Shown one piece after another: positions 23,641-32,115 of a stretch of 32,752 nucleotides of DNA. Source of the DNA: WHTX01 sp038255145 (GTDB taxonomy: Bacteria > Actinomycetota > Acidimicrobiia > Acidimicrobiales > CAIXPF01); contig JBBSLP010000068.1 of assembly GCA_038255145.1 (NCBI GenBank), positions 1 to 32,752 of the forward strand, read 5' to 3'. The notes beneath the pieces are model-generated. The model worked only from the letters and a program-made list of their open reading frames with translations, was not told the DNA's origin and did no database searches. The position numbers and the translations under genes are program-made. Position 1 is the stretch's first letter. Each line of letters opens with the position of its first letter.

Positions 23641-24834
23641 ATGGGCGATGCTGCTCCCGTGACCGAACCCGACCTGCCCACGGAACCGCCCGTCGAGCTG
23701 TCGGCCGAGTCGTCCGCTGAGTCGTCCGCTGAGTCGTCCGCTGATCTGACGGGTGAGGAGCGCGCCGCCATCCGGGCCTTCATGCAGCGCTGCGAGGTGC
23801 GGCTGTCGACCATCCACCGGGTGGCGTCGGCGCTGCTGTCAGGGGCGGGGTTGCTGGTGCTGCTGCCCTACGTCGAGCGCGATGCGGTGACCACCGTGCT
23901 GCGGGCCCTGCTCCACGGCCCCCTGAGCGTGACCCGGGGCCTCCTCGTCGCCGCGGTGGTGCTGTCGATCGTCCTCGTGTTGGTGCTGTTCTGGCTGGTG
24001 ATCCTGCAGCTGACCCGGTTCTACTTCCACGCGAACCACATCCGCCGCGGTGACGTCGAGACGTTCACCCCCCGTTTCACCCTGACCGGCATCCGCCTGC
24101 CCCTCGACGAGCTCGGCCCCGGGGCCACCGCCGTCTACGACGAGCTGCGGGGCACCCAGTTCAACCTGGACCTGCTCGTGCCCACCAACCGCCGGGGTCG
24201 TGAGCGCATCGACCGCCAGCTCGACGCCTATCCCGGCCTGATCGCCGAGGGGCCCCGCGGCGACATCGACCGGGTCGACGCCCTGATGGAGCTGGCCGCG
24301 TCCCGGCGCCGCAACCTGCTCGACGAGGTGGTGAAGCTGGAGTACGGGCTGGCCCGGCACATGCTGCGACTGCAGGTGGTCGTGCTGCGCTACGTGAAGT
24401 CGTTGCTGGTGGTGGCCATCTCCGTGCCCGCCAGCTTCGTGGCCGCCGCCGCCGTCAGCGATCCCACGGGCCTGACGGTGACCGACCAACGCTGGGTGGC
24501 GGCGACCATGGCCATCTGGGCGCCGGTGATCATCATCGTCGTCACCACCCCGGTGCGCTGGGTGGAGAACCTGCTGCGGGCCGAGGGTGCGACACGGTCC
24601 ACGGTGCAGGCCGACCCTGAGCTCACCCACGTCGAGGACGTGGCCTCGTACCTGGCCCTGGTGGCGTGGCTGGTGGCCTTCGCCGCCCTGGTCATGCTGG
24701 CGTTCGACCACCCGTTGTCCCGCCTGGGCGCGGTGGCCACCTACACCGCACTGGTGGCGTCACCCGTGCTGCTGGTCGCGGCCCTGTGGCGCTGGCGGGG
24801 ACAGGCGGCCCACGCCCGCCGGCCCCGGGGCTGA
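23641..24834 (+). CDS. Predicted multi-pass membrane protein of unknown function
   Basis: 397 residues from ATG 23641; GTG 23659 is an alternative, and neither start has a clear ribosome binding site. A Ser/Glu-rich leader with the repeat SAESSAESSAESSAD is followed by hydrophobic segments at roughly residues 70-90, 105-130, 265-285, 300-320, 350-370 and 375-390. A soluble stretch of about 130 residues (LTGIRLPLDELG, RRNLLDEVVKLEYGLARHML) lies between the second and third. I do not recognise a family. It is divergent from the glycosyltransferase gene. Confidence 0.8.
   Translation: MGDAAPVTEPDLPTEPPVELSAESSAESSAESSADLTGEERAAIRAFMQRCEVRLSTIHRVASALLSGAGLLVLLPYVERDAVTTVLRALLHGPLSVTRGLLVAAVVLSIVLVLVLFWLVILQLTRFYFHANHIRRGDVETFTPRFTLTGIRLPLDELGPGATAVYDELRGTQFNLDLLVPTNRRGRERIDRQLDAYPGLIAEGPRGDIDRVDALMELAASRRRNLLDEVVKLEYGLARHMLRLQVVVLRYVKSLLVVAISVPASFVAAAAVSDPTGLTVTDQRWVAATMAIWAPVIIIVVTTPVRWVENLLRAEGATRSTVQADPELTHVEDVASYLALVAWLVAFAALVMLAFDHPLSRLGAVATYTALVASPVLLVAALWRWRGQAAHARRPRG
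23704..23745 (+). repeat. 12-bp in-frame tandem repeat (GAGTCGTCCGCT)
   Basis: Three exact copies plus degenerate edges encode the (SAES)n leader of the membrane protein. The 12-bp unit keeps the frame when copy number changes. Confidence 0.85.
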
Positions 24835-24835
24835 T

Positions 24836-26065
24836 CTAGCTCACGACGCCCCGGGCCAACAGGTCGTCGATGGTGGCGGCGTCCAGCCCGGTCTCGTCGA
24901 GCAGGGCGCGGGTGTGCTCGCCCAGTCGGGGTGCCGGGCCACGGACCCCGACCTCGGCCGTGGACAGCTCGAAGGGGGCGGAGACGGTGCGGAACGGGGT
25001 GCCGTCGTGGTCCTCGAGTCCGCTCCACACCCCCAGCGCCTCGGCCTGGGGGTCGGCCACCACTTCGGGCAGGGTGTGCACGGGGGCCCAAACCAGCCCA
25101 GCGGCGTCGAAGCGCTGGGCCCAGGTGTCGCGGTCGGCCGCGGCCAGGGCCTCGTCACAGGCGGCCATCAGCTCCTCGGCGTGCTGACCCCGGGCAGCGG
25201 GGGTGGAGAAGCGGGGGTCATCGAGCCAGTGAGCCCTGTCCACGGCGACGCAGAAGGCGGGCCAGAAGTCGCGGGGCCCGGGCATGCACAGGGCCAGCCA
25301 GCGGTCATCGGCGCAGCGGAACCGGCACGTCAGGGGGTTGGGCCAGCGCTGGCGGGTGAAGCGGGGTGGCTGGGCGCCATCGAGCAGGGACACCGACAGG
25401 TCACTGGCGATGGTCCACGCCGCCACCCGGTACAGGGACACGTCGACGACCTGGCCGGTCCCGGTGCGGTCGCGCTCGCGCAAGGCAGCGAGGATGCCGG
25501 CCAGCAGGGCCAGGGCCGTGGTGTGGTCGCCCTGGCCCGGTCGGAACATGGGGGGAGGGGCGCCGGGCTCGCCGATGAGCGAGGACAGGCCACCCCGGGC
25601 GAAGAAGGCGGTCATGTCGTAGGCCGGGCGACCGGCTTCGGGGCCCACGGCGCCGTACCCGGTGACCACGGCGTACACCGCGGCGGGGTTGACGCTGTGC
25701 ACGTCGGCCGCGGTGAGGCGGTAGCGGGCCCGGCGGTCGTCGGTCAGGTTGGTCAGCACCACGTCGCAACCGGCGGCCAGCCGGTGCACGACCCCGACGC
25801 CGTCGTCGATGGTCAGGTCGACGGCGATGCCGCGCTTGCCCCGGTTGTCGAGGTGCCACCAGGCGTCGGGCGGTTCCCCACCGGCGCCGTCGGTCGACCC
25901 GGCGTCGCCCTCGAGGGGGCGGTGGGCGCCCCGCAGGATGTCGCCGGTGGGGGGCTCGACCTTGATCACGTCGGCCCCCAGGTCGGCCAGCAGCGCCCCG
26001 GCCGATGGCCCGGCGATCATGTTGGCCACCTCGAGCACCCTGGTGCCCTCGAGCGGTCCTCCCAC
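24836..26065 (-). CDS. CaiB/BaiF-type family III CoA transferase
   Basis: 409 residues from GTG 26065, with GGAGGG 4 nt upstream. It moves CoA between carboxylic acids. Family features: EGTRVLEVANMIAGPSAGAL, LGADVIKVEPPTGDILRG, the NRGKRGIAVDLT block (LDNRGKR), and YDMTAFFARGGLSSLIG with a C-terminal WAPVHTLPEVVADPQAEALG block. The catalytic Asp usually found in the middle of the family is plausibly the D of YDMTAFF. It lies just downstream of the phosphatase gene on the same strand (85 bp) and may be co-transcribed. The substrate is unknown. Confidence 0.92.
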   Translation of the reverse strand: MGGPLEGTRVLEVANMIAGPSAGALLADLGADVIKVEPPTGDILRGAHRPLEGDAGSTDGAGGEPPDAWWHLDNRGKRGIAVDLTIDDGVGVVHRLAAGCDVVLTNLTDDRRARYRLTAADVHSVNPAAVYAVVTGYGAVGPEAGRPAYDMTAFFARGGLSSLIGEPGAPPPMFRPGQGDHTTALALLAGILAALRERDRTGTGQVVDVSLYRVAAWTIASDLSVSLLDGAQPPRFTRQRWPNPLTCRFRCADDRWLALCMPGPRDFWPAFCVAVDRAHWLDDPRFSTPAARGQHAEELMAACDEALAAADRDTWAQRFDAAGLVWAPVHTLPEVVADPQAEALGVWSGLEDHDGTPFRTVSAPFELSTAEVGVRGPAPRLGEHTRALLDETGLDAATIDDLLARGVVS

Positions 26066-26150
26066 GGGCCCTCCCCCTCGTCGCGGACACGGCCAGCCGC
26101 GTCGCGCCGCACCGTACAGGGCGCCCGGGGAGCTGGCCGTGGTCCCGGGG

Positions 26151-27347
26151 TCAGTCCTGGTCGCGCCGGTGCCAGCGGGCGGCCAGCAGGGCGGCGTCGT
26201 CGCGCTGGCGAGCCCCACCCATCCCGGCGATGGTGTCCAACATGAGGTGGTGGACGAGGTCGGCCGGGGTGGCGCGCTCGGGTCGGGTGTGGTGGAGCAG
26301 ACGTTGGGCCAGCCAGGCCTGGGCTCCGTCCTGGTCCCGCCACACCCGCTCGTCGAGCACGCCGTCGGTGTAGAGCAGCAGCCACTCCCCGGCACCGAGC
26401 GAGAGCTCCTGGACCTGGGGTCGGCCGATGTCGAGTCCGAAGGGGCGACACACCGGGCCGGCCAGGGGCTCGACGCCGGCCCCCCTGGTGATCAGGGGGG
26501 TGGGGTGGGCCACGTCGAGCCAGCGCGTCGTGCCCGTGTGGCAGTCGATCTGGGCGAGGACGCCGGTGACGAAGTTGCCGTCGCCCACGTGGGCGCTCAC
26601 CGCGGCGTCGATGGCGACCGCGGTGGCGGCCAGGTCCCGCCCGTCACGGCGGGCGTGGCGGTAGGTGCTGAGGGCGACGTGGCTGATCATGGCCGCCTGC
26701 ACGTCATGGCCCACGGCATCGAAGACGGCCAGGTGGAGGACGCCGTCGTTGAGGGCGTGGTCGAAGGCGTCGCCGCCGACCTCGTAGGCAGGTTCCAGCA
26801 CCCCGGCCACCCCGACCCCACCGAGCTCGGACACGAGCGGGGGCAGCATCATCCATTGCATCTCGGCGGCCAGGGTCATGTCGGCCTGGCGCCGGGCCCG
26901 GTAGAAGGCGTCAGAGTGGAGGCTCTTGGACAGCACCAGCTGGGCCACGACCAGAGCCAGGCCGGCCAGTCCGTCGGGGGGTGGCACCATCCCCTCGACG
27001 GGGCGGACCTCGAGCACGCCCAGTCGCTCGGTGCTGGCCGTCAACGCCAACCACAGGGTGCCGTCGCCGCTGGGCTCGGTGGGCTGGTCGCGACCGGTGC
27101 GGTAGGCCCGTCCGGCCGGCCCAACGGCCACGGGCACGGTCAGCGAGGGCTGGTCTTCGGTGGGTAGGGAGACCAGGTGGCGTTGTCCCTGGTCAGCGAG
27201 CCAGATGGTGATGCGCGCCGCGCCCAGCGGTCGGGCGTGCTCGTCGACGAGGCCGGCCAGGCGCTCGGCCGGGCAGGACTGGGCTGCTCGCAACAGGTCG
27301 ACGAGGGCCTCGGCGGCGGGTGGAGGGCCCGGAGGCGGTTCGGGCAA
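26151..27347 (-). CDS. GAF-domain PP2C-type (SpoIIE/RsbU-like) serine phosphatase
   Basis: 398 residues from TTG 27347. This start is chosen because AGGAGGAG (27362-27355) lies 7 nt upstream and the frame has no closer ATG or GTG. Residues 10-150 resemble a GAF sensor (LVDLLRAAQSCPAERLAGLV, ARITIWLADQG). Residues 165-390 are a SpoIIE domain with GGDAFDHAL, FDAVGHDVQAAMISHVAL, LLLYTDGVLDERV and RQRDDAALLAARW, including the metal-binding aspartates. Such enzymes dephosphorylate anti-anti-sigma factors in partner-switching stress control. No anti-sigma gene is adjacent, but the sigma-70 factor elsewhere in the window is a reminder that a link is untested. Confidence 0.9.
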   Translation of the reverse strand: MPEPPPGPPPAAEALVDLLRAAQSCPAERLAGLVDEHARPLGAARITIWLADQGQRHLVSLPTEDQPSLTVPVAVGPAGRAYRTGRDQPTEPSGDGTLWLALTASTERLGVLEVRPVEGMVPPPDGLAGLALVVAQLVLSKSLHSDAFYRARRQADMTLAAEMQWMMLPPLVSELGGVGVAGVLEPAYEVGGDAFDHALNDGVLHLAVFDAVGHDVQAAMISHVALSTYRHARRDGRDLAATAVAIDAAVSAHVGDGNFVTGVLAQIDCHTGTTRWLDVAHPTPLITRGAGVEPLAGPVCRPFGLDIGRPQVQELSLGAGEWLLLYTDGVLDERVWRDQDGAQAWLAQRLLHHTRPERATPADLVHHLMLDTIAGMGGARQRDDAALLAARWHRRDQD

Positions 27348-27527
27348 GGGCGCTCTCCTCCTGGTCAGGCCGCCAGCGCGGAGACCCCGGGCGGCGCCAG
27401 ACCCTACCGAGTGACCGGCAGGTATCGGAGGTCGGCGGTGATGGGGGCGCTGGGCACCGGTGTGCCGACGGTCCGTGGTCGGGTGACAGGCGATCGGCCC
27501 GGCGGCGGCCAGAATGGGGGAGTGGCG

Positions 27528-28898
27528 ATGACCAGGCGGCAGCGGCGGGCAGAGGCGAGGCGCGAGGTCACCGTGCCACCGCACGCCCCGGGGAGCGACG
27601 CCCTGGCCTGGCCGCCGGGGGTCAGCTCACCGGACGAGCGGGTGCGTGACCTGGTCGCCGCGGGCGTGCGCGCCGTCTTCGGGCCCGCCGCCGACGACGC
27701 CGACCTCGAGGACGCCGTGGCCGCCCTGGTCGATCTCGACGGCGTCGACGGCCCCGGGGTGCACCGCCCCGAACGGTTGGTGTCCACCATGCTGGTCCGC
27801 CTGGTGGCCCGGTTGTGGGAGCAGGGTTGGCAACCGCTCGACCTGGTCCACGCCGTGCGGCGCCACGGCAAGGCCCGTCCCGTGCGCCTCGTCACCGCGG
27901 TCATCGCCTTCGAGGCCGAAGCGGCCGACGCCCACACCTCGGCCCCGGCCGAGTGGAACGCCCAGCTCGGCCTGCTCGGGGTGACGCGTTCGGGCTCCGG
28001 CGATCCGGGCCGCGTCGTGGTGCGGTGGCGGGTCGACGAGGGCGTCGGGGTGGCCGACGCCGTGCACGACGCCCTGGTGCTGGTGGCCCGGCTAGGCCAC
28101 CTGCCCGCTCTGGCCGTGCTGGCACCGCCTCCGTCTCGTTGGGGCCAGGCTCCGACGTTCGCCGATCGTCCCCGGGCGCCGCGCTCGGCGGCCGATGCCA
28201 AGGTGCTGGCCACCATCCGGGCCCTGTTGGCCAAGGCCGAGAGCACCACGTTCCCGGCCGAGGCCGAGGCCTTCTCGGGCAAGGCCCAGGACCTGATGAC
28301 CCGTCACGCCATCGACGCCGCGGTGATCGAGGCCGAGCAGCACCGAGACGACGCCGGGCTGGGCTTCGGCCTGTCCGGTGACGTCGTGGCCCGGCGGGTC
28401 CACATCGACAACCCCTACGCCACCGAGAAGGCCCACCTGTTCGGGGCCGTGGCCGCGGCCAACGACGTGCGGGTGGTGTGGGACGACACCGTGGGCATCG
28501 CCACCGCCTTCGGCTTCCCCCTCGACCTCGACCTGGCCGAGATGCTGTTCACCTCACTGCTCATCCAGGCCACCCGGGCCGTGAGCGAGGCGGCCCGTGA
28601 CGCAGGCCAGGCCCTGCCCCCGTACTACCGGCGGGCCTTCCTGCTGTCCTACGCCACCCGCATCGGGGAACGGTTGCACGACGCGCACGACAACGCCGGC
28701 CACGAGGCCGAGGCCACCTACGGCGCCGCCCTGGTGCCCCTGTTGGCCGAGCGTGTCGAGGCCGTGGCCGAGCGGGTGGAACAGGTCTTCCCCCGCACCG
28801 TCCCCCTGCGGGCCCGCAGCGTCGATGCCGCCGGCTGGGACGCCGGCCAGGCCGCAGCCGACGCCGCCACCCTGGGCGAGGACCGCGGTCGGCGATAG
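27528..28898 (+). CDS. DUF2786 domain protein
   Basis: 456 residues from ATG 27528 with GGGGGAG upstream (GTG 27522 also possible). Residues about 225-275 carry the DUF2786 pattern (KVLATIRALLAKAESTTFPA, EAEAFSGKAQDLMTRHAID). Later segments (RVHIDNPYATEKAHLFGAVA, YYRRAFLLSYATRIGERLHD) are typical of the long actinobacterial members. Function is unknown. The N-terminal 200 residues contain no motif I recognise. It is divergent from the phosphatase gene. Confidence 0.85.
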   Translation: MTRRQRRAEARREVTVPPHAPGSDALAWPPGVSSPDERVRDLVAAGVRAVFGPAADDADLEDAVAALVDLDGVDGPGVHRPERLVSTMLVRLVARLWEQGWQPLDLVHAVRRHGKARPVRLVTAVIAFEAEAADAHTSAPAEWNAQLGLLGVTRSGSGDPGRVVVRWRVDEGVGVADAVHDALVLVARLGHLPALAVLAPPPSRWGQAPTFADRPRAPRSAADAKVLATIRALLAKAESTTFPAEAEAFSGKAQDLMTRHAIDAAVIEAEQHRDDAGLGFGLSGDVVARRVHIDNPYATEKAHLFGAVAAANDVRVVWDDTVGIATAFGFPLDLDLAEMLFTSLLIQATRAVSEAARDAGQALPPYYRRAFLLSYATRIGERLHDAHDNAGHEAEATYGAALVPLLAERVEAVAERVEQVFPRTVPLRARSVDAAGWDAGQAAADAATLGEDRGRR

Positions 28899-28923
28899 GA
28901 CACCCGAGCCGGGTCGCCTCAGC

Positions 28924-29733
28924 TCAGACGAGGTCGTCGGCGGCTGCGCCGTGTTCGGCGGTGGGCAGGTAGGCGACGATGCGGATGGAGGGCTCCGACG
29001 CCAGCTGAAGGCGTTGGTGCTCGAGGGAGAAGCGGCCCCGGGCGGGGTGGTCGAAGTGGCGGGTGCGGGGCTGGAACGTGGCCACGTGGTGGTCGTCCCA
29101 CCAGCGCCGGAAGTCGTCGTTGGCTTCGATCAGGCGGGCCACCCGGGCCTGGTGGGCGGGGCTGTCACGGTGGGGGGTGAGGTCGATGCGGTACTCGCCG
29201 ACCAGGACCCGGGCCTCGGTGTCCCAGTCGGCCATGAGCGTGCGGACCTGGGGGTTGGTGAACACCAGCACCAGCAGGTTGCGGTCGGGCGGCGCCACCG
29301 CCCCCAGGTCGACGAGCTGGTCACCGTGGGCCGCGTTCCAGGCCACGATGTCCCACTGGTGGTCCATGGCGAACGCCGGAGCCGGTTCGAGGGCGGCCAG
29401 CAGGCGGTCGATGGGCGGCGGCGTGGCCGGGGTGGGGCTGGGCGGGGCCGGGTGCCCGGCCAGGCCGGCCAGGTGGGTGCGCTCGGCCGGGGTGAGCTGC
29501 AGCACCCGGGCCAGGGCGTCGAGCACGTCGACGGACACGTTGTCGGCCCGCCCCTGTTCGAGGCGGGTGTACCAGGTGGCGCCCACACCCGACAGGGCCG
29601 ACACCTCCTCGCGGCGCAGCCCGGTCGTGCGCCGGGTGCCGCGGGCGGTGATGCCGGCGGCTTCCGGCGTCAGGCGGGAACGGCGGTGGCGGAGGAACTC
29701 GCCCAGCTCTCGGGCCCGGTCCATGAGGGCCAT
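28924..29733 (-). CDS. XRE-family regulator with MmyB-like ligand-binding domain
   Basis: 269 residues from ATG 29733 (ATG 29724 also possible). Residues 8-80 form a helix-turn-helix (LGEFLRHRRSRLTPEAAGI, LRREEVSALSGVGATWYTRL, EQGR). Residues 105-265 follow the MmyB-like ligand-binding pattern: PAFAMDHQWDIVAWNAAHG, RNLLVLVFTNPQVRTLMADW, and RRWWDDHHVATF. These regulators are common in actinobacteria and often control a neighbouring oxidoreductase, but none is adjacent here. The mobile element carries a fragment of the same family near 11086. Confidence 0.92.
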   Translation of the reverse strand: MALMDRARELGEFLRHRRSRLTPEAAGITARGTRRTTGLRREEVSALSGVGATWYTRLEQGRADNVSVDVLDALARVLQLTPAERTHLAGLAGHPAPPSPTPATPPPIDRLLAALEPAPAFAMDHQWDIVAWNAAHGDQLVDLGAVAPPDRNLLVLVFTNPQVRTLMADWDTEARVLVGEYRIDLTPHRDSPAHQARVARLIEANDDFRRWWDDHHVATFQPRTRHFDHPARGRFSLEHQRLQLASEPSIRIVAYLPTAEHGAAADDLV

Positions 29734-29780
29734 ACTCGCACGGGGCCCGGCGGCCCCGGCTGACCCTTTCAGCCGTGTAG

Positions 29781-30116
29781 TGGTCCAGGGTCGTCCTTGA
29801 GGACGACTTGCCGAACCCGGACCTGCTGGTCCGGCCCTACGTCGTCCGTGAGGCCGTGGCCTCGACCCGCATCGAAGGGACCAGAGCGTCCATCGCCGAG
29901 GTGTACGACGCCGAAGCCTCCGACCTCGAACTGTCGCCCGACCTCGAGGAGGTCGTCAACTACGTGCGCGCCACGGAGCATGCGGCGGATGCGGTCGGCC
30001 GGGCCCGACGCCTGGCCGATCTCGGCCTGCTCACCGAACGACGACCAGGTCCGCGGGGCCAACGTCGCTGGGAGGCCAGCGCCGTGGTCGAGGCCATCAC
30101 CTCACCGGAGGCGACG
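29781..30116 (+). pseudogene. Internally deleted Fic-family protein remnant
   Basis: The frame reads DDLPNPDLLVRPYVVREAVA, STRIEGTRAS and EEVVNYVRATEHA, the N-terminal Fic module with its (S/T)xxxE(G/N) inhibitory motif. It then passes straight to RARRLADLGLLTERRPGPRG and QRRWEASAVVEAI, which is the C-terminal winged helix of the same family. The central HPFxxGNGRxGR catalytic block, roughly 200 residues, is absent, and the first 50 residues are missing after a TAG at 29778-29780. The frame stays open to 30239. It cannot AMPylate targets. Confidence 0.75.
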
Positions 30117-30190
30117 AGTTGGGCCCGGTGCGAGCCGCCACCACGCGGTCCGATACACGTCTGTGTCGTTCCTGGTCCCGACCTCAAGGT

Positions 30191-30218
30191 CGAGGAGAGC
30201 AGGCCGATCCTCTCCTCG
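30191..30218. repeat. 9-bp stem hairpin before a small open frame
   Basis: CGAGGAGAG (30191-30199) pairs with CTCTCCTCG (30210-30218) around a 10-nt loop. It sits inside the decayed zone and would hide a GAGGAGAG sequence upstream of the GTG at 30218. Confidence 0.5.
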
Positions 30219-30457
30219 TGGAACCCCAGACGCCCGTAGACGCTCCGACCGACCTGCACGCCGCCCGGCGGGCCGAGGTCCGCGCCGACGCCCTGAGCCT
30301 CATCGACGAGATGACGGCCAATGGCGCCACCGCTCAGGAGACGGCGAACCGGTTGAACCGGCTGGGCTTCACCGAGGCCGGTCGGCCGGTGTGGTCTGCC
30401 ACCTGCATCGACGCCGTGGCCGCCCCGCCCCCGCGTGCCGTGCTCTCGGCCTGGTAG
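30218..30457 (+). CDS. Small protein of unknown function, resembling a recombinase-type HTH fragment
   Basis: 79 residues if started at GTG 30218; the frame is open upstream. The piece SLIDEMTANGATAQETANRL, NRLGFTEAGRPVWSATCIDA recalls the 'LxxxGxTxxxIAxxLNxxGxxTxxGxxWxxxTV' stretch found in serine recombinases and other small HTH proteins. No catalytic domain is present. It may be a fragment rather than a gene. Confidence 0.35.
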   Translation: MEPQTPVDAPTDLHAARRAEVRADALSLIDEMTANGATAQETANRLNRLGFTEAGRPVWSATCIDAVAAPPPRAVLSAW

Positions 30458-30512
30458 CTCGCGACCCGTACGCAGGCCCGCGCTCGGGCCCGAGCGGCGT
30501 CCCCGGACGAGG

Positions 30513-30785
30513 TCAGTCGGCCTCGTCGCCCAGCAACTCCTGCGCGTAGCGGGCGGCTGAGCGGTTGTAACGGGGGAGGTAGGTGGCCAGGGCGCTGACG
30601 GCTACGGCCACGGCCCCGTCGAGGTCATCGGAGGCGGCATCGACCTCGGCGGTCACAGGGCCAGGGCGACGGCCATGGCGGTGATGCGGGCCACGAACTC
30701 GGTCACCGTCGAGCACGTCCAGCTCGCGCCACAGCGCAGCCAGCCGTGCCTCCCAGCGCTCGGGGCCCTCAGCGCCGGTCGTCAT
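30513..30785 (-). pseudogene. Probable truncated TPR-family protein, 90-codon open frame
   Basis: The ATG overlaps the aminotransferase stop (ATGA), so the gene is coupled to it. The start, ERWEARLAALWRELDVLDGD, and the end, AVAVAVSALATYLPRYNRSA, match the two ends of a common actinobacterial tetratricopeptide protein. The middle is replaced by a non-homologous RGPHHRHGRRPG stretch. Reading that part one base on gives TEFVARITAMAVALAL, which fits better. An indel plus a deletion of the TPR core is the likely history. Confidence 0.55.
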
Positions 30786-31954
30786 GCGCTGCGCCGACGT
30801 ACCGCCTCGCCCATCTGGCTGACCATGCGGACGAGGATGTCGCTGGTGGTGGCGAAGTTGAGTCGGACGAAGCCGGCGCCCTGCGCACCACAGCGGGCGC
30901 CATCGACCAGGTCGACCCCGGCGTGCTCGGCGAAGAACTCGGCCGTGTCCTCGGGCAGCCCCAGGGCACGGCAGTCCAGCCAGGCCAGGTAGGTGCCCTC
31001 GGGCGGCGTGTAGAGGACGCCGGGCAGGTGGTCGGCCACCAGGTCGGCCAGCAGCTTGCGGTTGCCGTCCAGGTAGGCGAGCACGTCGGCCAACCACGGG
31101 CCGCCTTCGCGATAGGCGACGGCGTTGGCCACCACCCCCAGGGTCGAGGCGCCATGGGCGGCGAACATGCCCATGTCCTCCCACGTCTGGCGGTCGGTGG
31201 GGTTGCTGATGATCATCTGGGCGCACTTGAGCCCGGGCAGGTTCCACGCCTTGGACGCCGACGCTGCCGTCACCGTGTGGCCGGCGGCGGCGTCGGACAC
31301 CGAGGCGTAGGGCACGTGGTGGTGACCGGCGAACACCAGGGGGGCGTGGATCTCGTCGGAGAAGACACGACCGCCGTGGCGGTCCACCACCTCGCTGATG
31401 GCCACGAGCTCGTCACGCTCCATGACCCGACCCAACGGGTTGTAGGGATTGCACAGGATGAGCAGGTCACCCCCGGCGGCGTAGGCAGCGTCGAGGGCGT
31501 CGAGGTCGTAGACGTAGCGACCGTCGGACAGCACCATGTCGATGGCGATCGTCTCCCGACCCAACAGCCCCGGGACCATGAGGAAGGGCATGTAGGCGGG
31601 CATGGGCAGGATGACGGGCGAGCCCGGGCGGGAGAAGTGCTCGATGGCCACCTCGAGGCCCTTGAGCACGTCGGGCAGGGGGTGCACGTCGGGCGCGGGC
31701 ACGGCCCAGCCGTAGACGTCCTCTTGCCACGCGGCACATGCCTCGGCCAGCTCGTCGGCCAGGCCCTGGGGCAGGTAGCCGAAGATGGCGCGGTCGACCG
31801 CCGCGTGCAGGGCGGCGGTGATGGGGGGTGCGGTCCCGAAGTCCATCTCGGCCACGAAGGCACCGATGCGGTCGGGCCCGAACTTGGTCCACTTGAGGTG
31901 GCCCGCCTCGTACAACGACTCGACGGTGATGCCGTCGAAGTGGGTGGCGGTCAT
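30782..31954 (-). CDS. PatB/MalY-type PLP aminotransferase (cystathionine beta-lyase family)
   Basis: 390 residues from ATG 31954. It is a fold-type I PLP enzyme that would cleave or transaminate sulfur amino acids. Features: FVAEMDFGTAPPI at the N-terminus (the MalY/PatB WVADMDF-like block), LILCNPYNPLGRV, FSDEIHAPLVF (Asp for the PLP nitrogen), the Schiff-base Lys K235 in SASKAWNLPGL, and the C-terminal Arg in FVRLNFATT. Length is normal. The true activity, C-S lyase or aminotransferase, cannot be settled. It precedes and overlaps the TPR remnant. Confidence 0.92.
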   Translation of the reverse strand: MTATHFDGITVESLYEAGHLKWTKFGPDRIGAFVAEMDFGTAPPITAALHAAVDRAIFGYLPQGLADELAEACAAWQEDVYGWAVPAPDVHPLPDVLKGLEVAIEHFSRPGSPVILPMPAYMPFLMVPGLLGRETIAIDMVLSDGRYVYDLDALDAAYAAGGDLLILCNPYNPLGRVMERDELVAISEVVDRHGGRVFSDEIHAPLVFAGHHHVPYASVSDAAAGHTVTAASASKAWNLPGLKCAQMIISNPTDRQTWEDMGMFAAHGASTLGVVANAVAYREGGPWLADVLAYLDGNRKLLADLVADHLPGVLYTPPEGTYLAWLDCRALGLPEDTAEFFAEHAGVDLVDGARCGAQGAGFVRLNFATTSDILVRMVSQMGEAVRRRSA

Positions 31955-32115
31955 GGCGGCCCACCGTAGTTGTGGCCGTCCGACGACGTGTTTCGTGGGC
32001 GTCAACGCTGTGTTGAGCCTGATGGGGACCCTTGACGGCGTCCTCGGCCCCGGACGAGGTTATCCGTAGGCGGCTCCCCCCGGACTCGCGCCGGTCGCCG
32101 CGTCAGGAGCTTGCT

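Noticed and set aside
30170..30259. Acetyltransferase tail on the minus strand (SVYGRLGFHEER)
   Set aside because: It resembles the end of GNAT domains over about 15 residues only, with no other part present.
30746..31969. 407-codon plus-strand frame
   Set aside because: It is antisense to the PatB/MalY-type aminotransferase.
32032..32066. Promoter for the amidohydrolase (TTGACG ... TATCCG)
   Set aside because: The spacer is 23 bp, too long for a sigma-70 promoter.
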